Below the pieces are notes generated by a model, which saw nothing but the letters and a program-made list of their open reading frames with translations, did not search any database and was not told where the DNA came from. From Algivirga pacifica (GTDB taxonomy: Bacteria > Bacteroidota > Bacteroidia > Cytophagales > Flammeovirgaceae), in contig NZ_BAABJX010000052.1 in the NCBI RefSeq assembly GCF_039543525.1, positions 62,001 through 126,000 of the forward strand: 64,000 nucleotides of DNA, read 5' to 3'. Shown here in pieces: positions 42,872-51,227 of the stretch (position 1 is its first letter; the number at the start of each line of letters is the position of its first letter). Position numbers and translations under genes: made by a program.

Positions 42872-44146
42872 ATGAGAATTCGCTATCTAGTATTTATGGT
42901 ATTACTTGGCCTTCCGCTAGCAGGCTGGAGTAATGGATTTCAAGTCAACTTGCAAGGAACCCGTCAGCAAGGAAGAGGGAATGTAGGGTATGGTTTTCGT
43001 CCTGATGCTTCCAGTGTATTTTATAATCCGGGAGCAATGGGCTTCTTGAGTGGTAGTCAGGCGGTGATTGGAGGTTCCCTTATTTTTTCTAATACCGTGT
43101 TTTCCCCATTGTCTGATGCCGATTTGGGAATTTATACAGATCAGGTATATAGTACAGACAACCCATTAGGGACACCTTTTTTTGCCTATGGTGTTTTTAA
43201 GCCACAAGAAACGTCCAGTTTATCTAATTTTACTTTTGGAGTGGGGGTATTTACGCCTTTTGGAAGCTCTGTAGATTGGGGGGAAGATTGGTATGGACAG
43301 TATGCTCTTCAAGAGATCTCTTTGGAGGCAATTTATATACGTCCGGCAGTTAGTTATCAGATCACAGAGTCTTTGGGTATTGGTCTTACCTTGGACTTTA
43401 TCTTGGGTGGAGCAGAAGTCACCAGAGGACTTCCAATCAATAGTGCAACCGTAAATGACCCTAATGTTAATCTAGATGGTAATGCCGATGTAGCCATTTC
43501 TTTTTCGGCGGGAGTTTATTTTCAACCATCAGACCAATGGTCTTTCGGACTGAATTACCGTCATGGAGTGGATGTAAGTATTGTGAAAGGAGATGTAGAC
43601 CTGGAGGTGCCAGAGCAACTGTCGCCCCTTTTCCAGGGGACAACGTTTGACGCAACGTTGCCGCTGCCCTCAGTGATAGGTGGAGGGATAGGATATTATC
43701 CGACAGATCGTTTGTCCTTAGGCGTAGACGTAAGCTTTATCACTTGGAGCGATTATGAAGAATTACGCTTTGATTTTGATGCACCTATAGGTGGAGAGTT
43801 ATCTTCTGTATCAGAAAGAAATTACAAGAACTCGTGGATATTTAATATAGGAGGAGAATATAAAGTGACTGATGCGTTCACCGCAACTGCGGGTATGTAT
43901 TATGATTTATCACCGGTAGAAGATGGGTTTATGAGTCCGGAAACACCAGATTCAGACGCTTTTGGATTTACGGCAGGGGTTGCTTATCAGGTGACCGAAA
44001 AGATAGGTATCAATGGAAGTTTCCTATTCTTAACAAAAAGAGAAAGAGAAAACATTGTACCGAGTGGAGTGGAAACAGGAGGTGTTAGTGGCACGTATAA
44101 GTCCAATGGTTTTATTCCAAGTATTGCGGTGCAGTATTCATTTTAA
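42872..44146 (+). CDS. FadL/OmpP1/TodX family outer-membrane transporter
   Basis: Barrel for uptake of long-chain fatty acids or other hydrophobic molecules. The 424-residue product has a signal peptide ending in AGWS, directly followed by NGFQVNLQGTRQQGRGN, the N-terminal hatch strand of FadL proteins. DASSVFYNPGAMGFL is the family signature. It ends in SIAVQYSF, an outer-membrane barrel end. The next gene, 18 bases on, encodes an SGNH lipoprotein and is probably cotranscribed. Confidence 0.93.
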   Translation: MRIRYLVFMVLLGLPLAGWSNGFQVNLQGTRQQGRGNVGYGFRPDASSVFYNPGAMGFLSGSQAVIGGSLIFSNTVFSPLSDADLGIYTDQVYSTDNPLGTPFFAYGVFKPQETSSLSNFTFGVGVFTPFGSSVDWGEDWYGQYALQEISLEAIYIRPAVSYQITESLGIGLTLDFILGGAEVTRGLPINSATVNDPNVNLDGNADVAISFSAGVYFQPSDQWSFGLNYRHGVDVSIVKGDVDLEVPEQLSPLFQGTTFDATLPLPSVIGGGIGYYPTDRLSLGVDVSFITWSDYEELRFDFDAPIGGELSSVSERNYKNSWIFNIGGEYKVTDAFTATAGMYYDLSPVEDGFMSPETPDSDAFGFTAGVAYQVTEKIGINGSFLFLTKRERENIVPSGVETGGVSGTYKSNGFIPSIAVQYSF

Positions 44147-44194
44147 ACCCTGATTGATTTTTCTATGATACCATCTCACTTATTGAATATTCGA

Positions 44195-45895
44195 ATGGAG
44201 GTTACTAGAGCTTACCCGATAATAGGAGTATTGATGTTTTTATTGTCTTCTTGTGACCCAAAGTTAGATACTGTTAACCCATCCAATCAAGGACAGGATG
44301 CCTCTGGAAATGAGGTGACCTTTGACTTTACCAATTATGTAGCAGTGGGTAATTCATTAACGGCAGGTTTTTCCGATGGCGCACTTTACCGGGAGGGACA
44401 AGAAAGTAGTTACCCTGCATTGATAGCAGAGCAACTGCAGGCAGTAGGGGCTCCAGTATTTGAGCAACCTTTAATGCCAGAGGGAGGAGGAGCCAATGGA
44501 GCTGTAGGAGCAGGCTTGGAAGGAAGACTAATTTTGACAGGTTTTTCAGAAAGTGGATTACCTGTTCTGGAAAGGGAGGCCCCGAGTGATAATCCTTATA
44601 CGGCTGTTTCGAATGTGGATAGTTTACATAACTATGGGGTACCTGGTCTGCGATTGATAGAAACCGCTGCTGCTGGATTGGGAACACTTAATCCTTTTTT
44701 CTCAAGGATGTTGAGTACTTCAGACCTATTGTCTTCTTATCAGGAGGTAATAGTACAAAGCGATCCAACATTTTTCACCTTCTGGCTGGGAAATAATGAC
44801 ATTCTAGGGTATGCTACCTCTGGAGGTGTTTTTGGGGTGGAAGGAAATCCTGATTTGTTAGGTTTAAACGGGATCACATCTGCTTCAGCTTTTGAGTTAA
44901 CTTATAATACTTTTATTGAAAACTTGACAGCTGATGGGCAAACCTATGGTGTTGTAATGAATATTCCTGATGTTCTACAGATTCCTTTCTTCACTGCGAT
45001 TCCATGGAATAGTCTGGAACTGGACTCAGCAACGGCTACGGTAGCGAATGCTACTATCGCTCAATTGATTCGGGGACAAGTGACTCAGGAAGTAGTGGTG
45101 ACTGTAGTATTGCCTACCGTAGTGGCGGGATTGGTCAGTGCTGGAGTGATACCAGAAAGCCAACAAGAGTCATTGATACTGGCATATACACAAGCTTATA
45201 TAGAGAATCCATCTATGCCTCAGGCTGTAGGAGGCTTTTCTCAGGATTTATTTGACCAAATTACTCAGATCATTAATACTGAGTTACAAAAGGATACGGT
45301 GGTCTTGATCATCAATCAAGCAACACAAAATGCTATTACAGAGATCAACCAAACGACACCGGGAGCTATACCGGAATTTCAAGCAGGAGCCAATGGGTTG
45401 ATTGTGCAGGACTTGAATAGTCCAACGGGACTGAAACAGTTAACGGAAGGAGAATACGTATTGCTTTCTGCCTCAGAAAAACTGGCGCAATTACAGGAAA
45501 CCATAGCTTCTGGAGGATTAGATTTATTAGCCATACTTCCTTTATTACCCACGGATGCCGAAGTGTTGGATAAGGAAGAAGTAGAGAATATTGAGACAGC
45601 GATAGAAATGTATAATGGAATAATCCGAAACGTCGTGGATGATAATGAGTTTATTATTCTGTACGATGTGTATGCGGATTATGAGCAGGTGATAGAGCAG
45701 GGAGTAAATGATAATGGAGTTGTCCTGACAGGAGACTTTGTGACTGGTGGAGCATTCTCTCTTGATGGCATTCACTTGACTCCAAGAGGATATGCTTACG
45801 TAGCAAACAGGTTGATTCAAACAATGAATAGAGAGTGGAAGTTAAATATTCCGGGAGTAAATCTAATTGACTATCGTGCTGTGGAGTATCCATAG
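44195..45895 (+). CDS. SGNH/GDSL-type lipoprotein hydrolase next to FadL
   Basis: From MEVTRAYP the product is 566 residues with a lipobox LLSSC, so it is probably a lipid-anchored, perhaps surface-exposed lipase or esterase. Block I reads AVGNSLTAGFSDG (N in place of D in GDSL), with FWLGNNDILGYA (block III) and DGIHLTPRGYAYVAN (block V with the catalytic Asp and His). About 200 residues are inserted between blocks III and V. Position after FadL suggests hydrolysis of lipids at the surface followed by uptake of the fatty acids. Confidence 0.87.
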   Translation: MEVTRAYPIIGVLMFLLSSCDPKLDTVNPSNQGQDASGNEVTFDFTNYVAVGNSLTAGFSDGALYREGQESSYPALIAEQLQAVGAPVFEQPLMPEGGGANGAVGAGLEGRLILTGFSESGLPVLEREAPSDNPYTAVSNVDSLHNYGVPGLRLIETAAAGLGTLNPFFSRMLSTSDLLSSYQEVIVQSDPTFFTFWLGNNDILGYATSGGVFGVEGNPDLLGLNGITSASAFELTYNTFIENLTADGQTYGVVMNIPDVLQIPFFTAIPWNSLELDSATATVANATIAQLIRGQVTQEVVVTVVLPTVVAGLVSAGVIPESQQESLILAYTQAYIENPSMPQAVGGFSQDLFDQITQIINTELQKDTVVLIINQATQNAITEINQTTPGAIPEFQAGANGLIVQDLNSPTGLKQLTEGEYVLLSASEKLAQLQETIASGGLDLLAILPLLPTDAEVLDKEEVENIETAIEMYNGIIRNVVDDNEFIILYDVYADYEQVIEQGVNDNGVVLTGDFVTGGAFSLDGIHLTPRGYAYVANRLIQTMNREWKLNIPGVNLIDYRAVEYP

Positions 45896-45958
45896 TATAA
45901 GCAATAGAGAAGTATCTTAACGTTGAATGTTGCTTTAAGCAATCCAATAAATGACTTA

Positions 45959-45998
45959 TGAAAAAGGACAGTTTTAATTGTCCTTTTTCTTTTTTTTA
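45959..45998. terminator. bidirectional terminator after the FadL/SGNH operon
   Basis: GAAAAAGGACA pairs with TGTCCTTTTTC around a short AT-rich loop, with a T-run on the plus strand. Confidence 0.82.
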
Positions 45999-46006
45999 TG
46001 AAATTG

Positions 46007-46015
46007 TACTTTTGT
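46007..46015 (+). promoter_or_regulatory. -7 box for the ClC gene
   Basis: TACTTTTG (46007-46014) matches TAnnTTTG about 67 bases before the ATG; a -33 TTG at the ideal distance is not present. Confidence 0.45.
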
Positions 46016-46080
46016 GCAATCCCATTGTACATTTTACTGGAAAACAGAAACGTAAAGGCTCGTCTTACATCATATAAAAA

Positions 46081-47874
46081 ATGAATATTAGCACGTCTAT
46101 TGAGCAGCTTAAACGCTGGAAAGACAAACACATTTCAGATAAATCTTTTATTCTACTAATCAGTACGTTGGTAGGACTGATAGCAGGGCTTGCAGCCGTT
46201 TTGCTAAAGATAAGCGTGCACTTTATTCATCATCAGCTCAATAGTGAAAAGTATAATGAGAATTATACGCAATTACTCTATCCTATTTTAGGGTTGTTGT
46301 TTACCGTATTATTGGCAAAGGCACTTTACAAAGAGAGCAGTGTAGGACATGCCATCTCAGATATTCTCTATTCAATAAGTCGTAAACAGAGTATTATAGA
46401 AAAAGGAAAGACCTATTCCCGATGGGTAACGAGTGTGATTACTGTTGGCTTGGGAGGATCTGTTGGTTTGGAGTCTCCTATTGTATTAACAGGAGGGGCT
46501 ATAGGATCGAATATTGGTCGATTATTATCTCTGGATTATAAACAACGAACTTTATTGATAGGTTGTGGTATAGGAGGTGCCATTTCTGCGATATTCAATG
46601 CGCCTATTGGAGGATTAATTTTTACCATAGAGGTGATATTGACAGGCCTTTCGGTATCCAATTTTATCCCATTGTTAATTGCCTGTGTTTCGGCAACTAT
46701 TTTATCCAATTTATTGGCAGGGGATGAAATACTCTTTACGGGATTTAATATTGTAGATGAAATTCATCTCTCAGATGTACCGGTCTACATTATATTGGGA
46801 GTAGTGACAGGTTCAACAGCTTTGTTTTTTAATACCTTCTTACATAAGTTGGAACATATATTGGAGCACTATAATCCATATATGAAAGCATTGCTTGGTG
46901 GGGGGATACTATCCATATTAATTATCATTGCTCCTCCGATTTTTGGAGAAGGTTATATTGCTATTGAACACCTATTACATAAAGAGGAGTCGGAGTTAGT
47001 AAGAAGAAGTTTGGTATTCAGTGATTATTTTACGGAAGGATGGCTCTTTCTTTTTTATATGGTATTGGTGACAGCCCTTAAGATTGTAGCATCTTCGATT
47101 ACACTATCTGCAGGGGGTAGTGGTGGTACTTTCGCACCTTCGATGGTCTTGGGTGGATTAGCAGGTTTTGTAACTGCCCGTGCCCTTAATCTTTTAGGAG
47201 TGGCTGAGGTGTCTGAAATTAACTTTACCTTGGTAGGAATGAGTGGTGTGTTATGTGGAGTACAATATGCCCCGCTTACAGCAATCTTCCTTATTGCAGA
47301 TATCACAGGAGGATATACACTTTTTATTCCTTTGATGTTGGTTTCTGCGATTTCCTATGTGACGGTAACGTTCTTTCAACAGGATTCTCCACATGTAAGG
47401 GCCTTGAAAGAAAGGGGGGAATACATTGATGATAATGATGAAGATACCAAAATTCTGGATCGACTAAATATTAATAAATTAATAGAAACAGATTTATTGA
47501 CGGTACAGGAGGATGCTCTACTGGGAGATTTGGTGCAGGTGATTAGCCGAAGCCGAAGAAATTTATTTCCTGTACTCAATGATAAGCAGCAGTTGGTAGG
47601 AATTATCACTTTGGATGATGTTCGGGATGTCATGTTTGACCATTCCAAGCATCAAACATTAAAAGTGGAAGATTTAAAGCGTCTGGTAAGAGCAAAAGTA
47701 CGGTATGGAGAGAAGATGCAGGATGTCATGGAAAAATTTGAAAAGACGAATGCATGGAACCTGCCGGTGGTAGATGATGAAGGAAGGTATATGGGGGTGG
47801 TATCTAAGTCGCATATCTTCGGGGTATATAGAAAGCAATTGATACGTCTTAATAAATCTTGGATTAATAGCTAG
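46081..47874 (+). CDS. ClC family chloride channel/transporter with CBS domains
   Basis: Membrane anion channel or chloride/proton exchanger. The 597-residue product has about ten membrane helices (residues 20-430). The gating glutamate lies in GLGGSVGLESPIVLTGGAIG, and GSGGTFAPSMVLGG is the second selectivity segment. Two CBS domains (about 460-590: LDDVRDVMFD, VVDDEGRYMGVVSKSHI) probably bind an adenine nucleotide and regulate gating. Confidence 0.93.
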   Translation: MNISTSIEQLKRWKDKHISDKSFILLISTLVGLIAGLAAVLLKISVHFIHHQLNSEKYNENYTQLLYPILGLLFTVLLAKALYKESSVGHAISDILYSISRKQSIIEKGKTYSRWVTSVITVGLGGSVGLESPIVLTGGAIGSNIGRLLSLDYKQRTLLIGCGIGGAISAIFNAPIGGLIFTIEVILTGLSVSNFIPLLIACVSATILSNLLAGDEILFTGFNIVDEIHLSDVPVYIILGVVTGSTALFFNTFLHKLEHILEHYNPYMKALLGGGILSILIIIAPPIFGEGYIAIEHLLHKEESELVRRSLVFSDYFTEGWLFLFYMVLVTALKIVASSITLSAGGSGGTFAPSMVLGGLAGFVTARALNLLGVAEVSEINFTLVGMSGVLCGVQYAPLTAIFLIADITGGYTLFIPLMLVSAISYVTVTFFQQDSPHVRALKERGEYIDDNDEDTKILDRLNINKLIETDLLTVQEDALLGDLVQVISRSRRNLFPVLNDKQQLVGIITLDDVRDVMFDHSKHQTLKVEDLKRLVRAKVRYGEKMQDVMEKFEKTNAWNLPVVDDEGRYMGVVSKSHIFGVYRKQLIRLNKSWINS

Positions 47875-47913
47875 TACAGTCTGTAACGGATATTTTTAAG
47901 TATTAACGATAGC

Positions 47914-49173
47914 ATGATGGAGTTCGAGGAATACCTTGTTAAAAAAAATATTGATAGCAATCGCTTCAAGGAGGGAGATCCTGAGAAATGGCAAGAATGG
48001 CATGATTTATTTATGCAAATGCATCCCAATAGCTTTACTTCTCAAAAACTCTTTTTAATTAATGAGGTGAGAAGAACCTATCAGTTACCGCTCTCAGCAA
48101 AACCTGTGGCGGCTACTAAGAAAGTAGCCCGTCCAGCTATGGTAAAGAAAAGTGCTGTTCCTAAAAAAGAGACTACTGAAGAAGGTAAAGCACTTCCTAA
48201 GAAGCGACCATCATTCAAAAAAGCTACGCTACCTTCTGAGGTAAGTAAAGAAGAAAAGGATTCTAAAGAGACAGTTGCTCCTAAATCGAAGATAGCTCGC
48301 CCATCGTTTAAGAAGAAACCGGAAGGGTCAGAGGAGTTATCCACAGATTCGGTAGAAAGTGTGGAAAAGCCAAAGCGCGTTCGCCCATCATTTAAGAAGA
48401 AACCGGAAGAGTCGGATGAGTTATCCACAGATTCGGTGAAAAATGTGGAAAAGCCAAAGCGCGTACGTCCATCGTTTAAGAAGAAACCGGAAGGATCGGA
48501 TGAGTTATCCACAGGCTCGGTAGAAAATGTGGAAAAACCGAAGCGCGTACGTCCTTCGTTTAAGAAGAAACCGGAAGGGTCGGATGAGTTATCCACAGAT
48601 TCGGTAGAAAGTGTGGATAAGCCAAAGCGTGTTCGTCCATCGTTTAAGAAGAAACCGGAAGGGTCGGATGAGTTATCCACAGATTCGGTAGAAAATGTGG
48701 AAAAACCGAAGCGTGTTCGTCCATCGTTTAAGAAGAAATCGGAAGGATCAGAAGAGTTATCCACAGGCTCGGTGGAAAGTGTGGAAAAACCGAAGCGTGT
48801 TCGTCCATCGTTTAAGAAGAAACCGGAGGGATCGGATGAGTTATCCACAGGTTCGGTAGAAAATGTAGAAAAACCGAAGCGTGTTCGTCCATCGTTTAAG
48901 AAGAAACCGGAAGGATCGGATGAGTTATCCACAGGATCGGTGGAAAATGTAGAAAAACCGAAGCGCGTTCGTCCATCGTTTAAGAAGAAACCGGAAGGAT
49001 CGGATGAGTTATCCACAGGCTCGGTAGAAAATGTGGAAAAACCGAAGCGTGTTCGTCCTTCGTTTAAGAAGAAACCGGAGGGATCGGATGAGTTATCCAC
49101 AGATTCGGTAGAAAGTGTGGATAAGCCGAAGCGTGTTCGTCCTGCATTTAAGAAGAAAAAAGAAGAAGAATAA
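47914..49173 (+). CDS. basic tandem-repeat protein of unknown function
   Basis: 419 residues. The N-terminal 65 form a conserved-looking unit (EFEEYLVKKNIDSNRFKEGD, MHPNSFTSQKLFLINEVRR). After a Lys/Ala/Pro-rich linker come ten 28-residue repeats (residues 126-405) and a partial eleventh. Each unit alternates a basic half (KRVRPSFKKKPEG) and an acidic half (SDELSTDSVENVEKP). The basic half suggests binding to nucleic acid or membrane; this is inference. A long antisense frame over the repeats is a by-product of their composition. Confidence 0.82.
   Translation: MMEFEEYLVKKNIDSNRFKEGDPEKWQEWHDLFMQMHPNSFTSQKLFLINEVRRTYQLPLSAKPVAATKKVARPAMVKKSAVPKKETTEEGKALPKKRPSFKKATLPSEVSKEEKDSKETVAPKSKIARPSFKKKPEGSEELSTDSVESVEKPKRVRPSFKKKPEESDELSTDSVKNVEKPKRVRPSFKKKPEGSDELSTGSVENVEKPKRVRPSFKKKPEGSDELSTDSVESVDKPKRVRPSFKKKPEGSDELSTDSVENVEKPKRVRPSFKKKSEGSEELSTGSVESVEKPKRVRPSFKKKPEGSDELSTGSVENVEKPKRVRPSFKKKPEGSDELSTGSVENVEKPKRVRPSFKKKPEGSDELSTGSVENVEKPKRVRPSFKKKPEGSDELSTDSVESVDKPKRVRPAFKKKKEEE
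48289..49170 (+). repeat. ten 84-bp tandem repeats inside the basic repeat gene
   Basis: Ten in-frame units of exactly 84 bp (28 codons) plus a partial copy of about 42 bp. The variants are ordered as if blocks had been copied: units 7-9 are identical at protein level and units 4 and 10 share the DSVESVDKP ending. Copy number is likely to vary between strains and is prone to assembly error. Confidence 0.92.
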
Positions 49174-49178
49174 ATTAC

Positions 49179-49245
49179 TCAACTCACCGAAGGTGAACCT
49201 CAACAGGGCGTAACCCGCTCAACCAGCCACGTAAGTGGCCTCAAC
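49179..49245. repeat. array of three small hairpins separated by TCAAC
   Basis: TCAAC occurs at 49179, 49200, 49219 and 49241 (spacing 21, 19, 22). Between them lie TCACCGAAGGTGA, a GGGCGTAACCC hairpin, and CCACGTAAGTGG. Each is self-complementary around a GAA or GTAA core, but with unrelated stems. The array fills most of the gap between the repeat gene and kbl. Confidence 0.8.
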
Positions 49246-49279
49246 AAAACATTGCCATATTAAACACAACCAATCAGAT

Positions 49280-50476
49280 ATGTTTGACAAAATAAGACCA
49301 GCACTGCAAGAAGAACTGCAAGGAATTAAAGATGCAGGCCTTTACAAGGAGGAGCGCATTATCACAACGCCTCAAGGAGCAGAGATTAAAACGGATAAAG
49401 GAGAAACCGTATTGAATTTTTGTGCGAACAATTACCTAGGCTTGTCAGCACATCCCAAAGTGACTGAGGCAGCCAAGAAGGCGATTGATTCCCATGGATT
49501 TGGAATGTCTTCCGTACGTTTTATTTGTGGTACACAAGATATTCACAAAGAACTGGAAGAGAAGATTTCAGCCTTCTTAGGAACAGAAGATACCATCCTT
49601 TACGCAGCAGCCTTTGACGCCAACGGAGGTGTATTTGAGCCTTTGTTAGGACCGGAAGACGCGATTATTTCAGATGCGTTAAACCATGCTTCTATTATTG
49701 ATGGCGTTCGCTTGTGTAAAGCGATGCGTTTCCGTTATCAACATAATGATATGGAAGACCTGGAAAAACAACTTCAGGAAGCAGTAGCCAAGGGAGCAAA
49801 GCAGATGATTATCGTAACGGATGGTGTATTCTCTATGGACGGCACCATTGCTCAGATGGACAAGATTTGTGACTTGGCAGATAAATATGGTGCTTTGGTC
49901 ATGACGGATGAGTGTCACTCTACTGGATTTATGGGTAAAACAGGTAGAGGAGTACATGAGTACAGAGATTGTATGGATCGTGTGGATATCATCACAGGTA
50001 CTTTAGGAAAGGCTTTGGGTGGTGCTTCAGGAGGATTTACGTCAGGTAAAAAAGAAGTGATTGACTTATTGAGACAACGTTCACGTCCTTATTTATTCTC
50101 TAATACCTTGGCCCCTTCTATTGTAGGTGCGTCTATTGCCGTATTTGATTTATTGAGCAGTACCACAGAACTTAGAGATAAGCTAGAGGATAATACAAAG
50201 TACTTTAGAGAGAAAATGACTGCAGCAGGTTTCGATATTAAGGAAGGGTCACATCCTATCGTTCCTATTATGTTGTATGATGCGGTATTGTCTCAGAAAT
50301 TTGCAGAGCGTCTATTGGAAGAAGGAATTTACGTGATTGGATTCTATTATCCGGTAGTACCAAAAGGACAAGCAAGAATACGAGTTCAAATCTCGGCGGC
50401 ACATGATAAATCACATTTGGATAAAGCGATTGAGGCATTTACCAAAGTAGGAAAAGAGCTGGGAGCAATTAAGTAG
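49280..50476 (+). CDS. kbl: glycine C-acetyltransferase (2-amino-3-ketobutyrate CoA ligase)
   Basis: PLP enzyme of threonine breakdown: splits 2-amino-3-oxobutyrate with CoA to glycine and acetyl-CoA. From MFDKIRPALQ the product is 398 residues, as in Escherichia coli. Seen: NFCANNYLGLSAHP, GMSSVRFICGTQDIHKELE, the cofactor-binding TDECHSTGFMG and the Schiff-base lysine in GTLGKALGGASGG. A GTG frame at 49235 reads through the hairpin array and is rejected. Threonine dehydrogenase is not adjacent. Confidence 0.95.
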   Translation: MFDKIRPALQEELQGIKDAGLYKEERIITTPQGAEIKTDKGETVLNFCANNYLGLSAHPKVTEAAKKAIDSHGFGMSSVRFICGTQDIHKELEEKISAFLGTEDTILYAAAFDANGGVFEPLLGPEDAIISDALNHASIIDGVRLCKAMRFRYQHNDMEDLEKQLQEAVAKGAKQMIIVTDGVFSMDGTIAQMDKICDLADKYGALVMTDECHSTGFMGKTGRGVHEYRDCMDRVDIITGTLGKALGGASGGFTSGKKEVIDLLRQRSRPYLFSNTLAPSIVGASIAVFDLLSSTTELRDKLEDNTKYFREKMTAAGFDIKEGSHPIVPIMLYDAVLSQKFAERLLEEGIYVIGFYYPVVPKGQARIRVQISAAHDKSHLDKAIEAFTKVGKELGAIK

Positions 50477-50489
50477 CTTCAAAGTTTTT

Positions 50490-50603
50490 GTTCATAATGT
50501 TTAGTTGAGCTTCGCTCGTTCATGATGTTTAGTTGTTTTATATTTCACGAAACACAACAACTAAATACTATGAACGAGTGAAGCTCAATTAAACATTATG
50601 AAC
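50490..50603. repeat. palindromic repeat, GAGCTTCGCTC module (copy 2)
   Basis: Arms of about 45 bases with GTTCATAATGTTTAG, GAGCTTCGCTC and GTTCATGATGTTTAGTTG, then the reverse complement with a few changes (GAGTGAAGCTC), between convergent kbl and the thioesterase gene. Confidence 0.82.
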
Positions 50604-50609
50604 ATTTTT

Positions 50610-51029
50610 TTATGATTTCATTCTCTCCACTAAGTCTTCCGATATAGTTACTGCTTGCTCCGTTTTCTGATCAAATAATACAAAAGTAACCTTGGCGTTG
50701 ATCACTAATGTATCCGTTCCTTTTAAGTAAATTTTTTGGCGAATAGCCATACTGGTGTTGCCCGCTGACTCAAAAGAAGTATGAACTTCTAAGATTTGTC
50801 CCAAGGTTGCAGGATACTTGTAACTGATATCATAATGTACGATGACAGGAGCCAATCCTTGTCTCAACATTTTTCCCCATTCATCAGAGGCTTCAAAATG
50901 TGCCCATCTGGCCTCTTCCAAAAACTCCAGGTAGCGAGCATTATTGACGTGGTTAAATGCATCCAGATGATAGCCTCTTACCGGGATATACGTTTTACTT
51001 GTTCTGATTTGTTCGGTGGTTTGTTCCAT
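50610..51029 (-). CDS. acyl-CoA thioesterase, hotdog fold (4-hydroxybenzoyl-CoA thioesterase family)
   Basis: 139 residues, the size of YbgC/FadM-like thioesterases. The catalytic Asp is D23 in GYHLDAFNHVNNARYLEFL, the classic motif of the family. Substrate is probably a fatty or aromatic acyl-CoA; no further hint comes from the neighbours. An AAGGATA array lies about 140 bases upstream of its start. Confidence 0.92.
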   Translation of the reverse strand: MEQTTEQIRTSKTYIPVRGYHLDAFNHVNNARYLEFLEEARWAHFEASDEWGKMLRQGLAPVIVHYDISYKYPATLGQILEVHTSFESAGNTSMAIRQKIYLKGTDTLVINAKVTFVLFDQKTEQAVTISEDLVERMKS

Positions 51030-51166
51030 GGTTAAGTTTTCTATTATGAATGTTTATTCACATAAACATACAAATAATCATGGAGATTGTTTAAATCGTA
51101 TGCGGTTATCCTACGACTAGTGAGCTTATTAGGTACATATAGCTAAGTACTACTTTCAATCGGTTT

Positions 51167-51201
51167 AAGGATAAAGGATAAAGGATAAAGGATAAAGGAT
51201 A
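51167..51201. repeat. tandem heptamer array AAGGATA x5
   Basis: Five perfect copies of AAGGATA followed by an A-run, between two minus-strand genes and upstream of the thioesterase gene. Confidence 0.92.
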
Positions 51202-51227
51202 AAAAAAACATATTCCTTCCTCCCTCC

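Noticed and set aside
48081..49100. A 339-codon open frame on the minus strand opposite the basic repeat gene
   Set aside because: It exists because the 84-bp repeat unit happens to lack stops in that frame. It has no signal or domain, and the plus-strand frame has a conserved N-terminal part.
48289..49170. CRISPR-like regular repeat array
   Set aside because: The units are 84 bp, contiguous, in frame with a coding sequence, and have no unique spacers.
49179..49245. CRISPR array or tRNA-like structure at the TCAAC array
   Set aside because: The constant word is only 5 bases, the variable parts are self-complementary rather than unrelated spacers, and no cas gene is near. No tRNA arms can be drawn.
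49235..49279. GTG start for kbl 15 codons upstream of the ATG
   Set aside because: These codons would be translated from the hairpin array and have no counterpart in the enzyme family.
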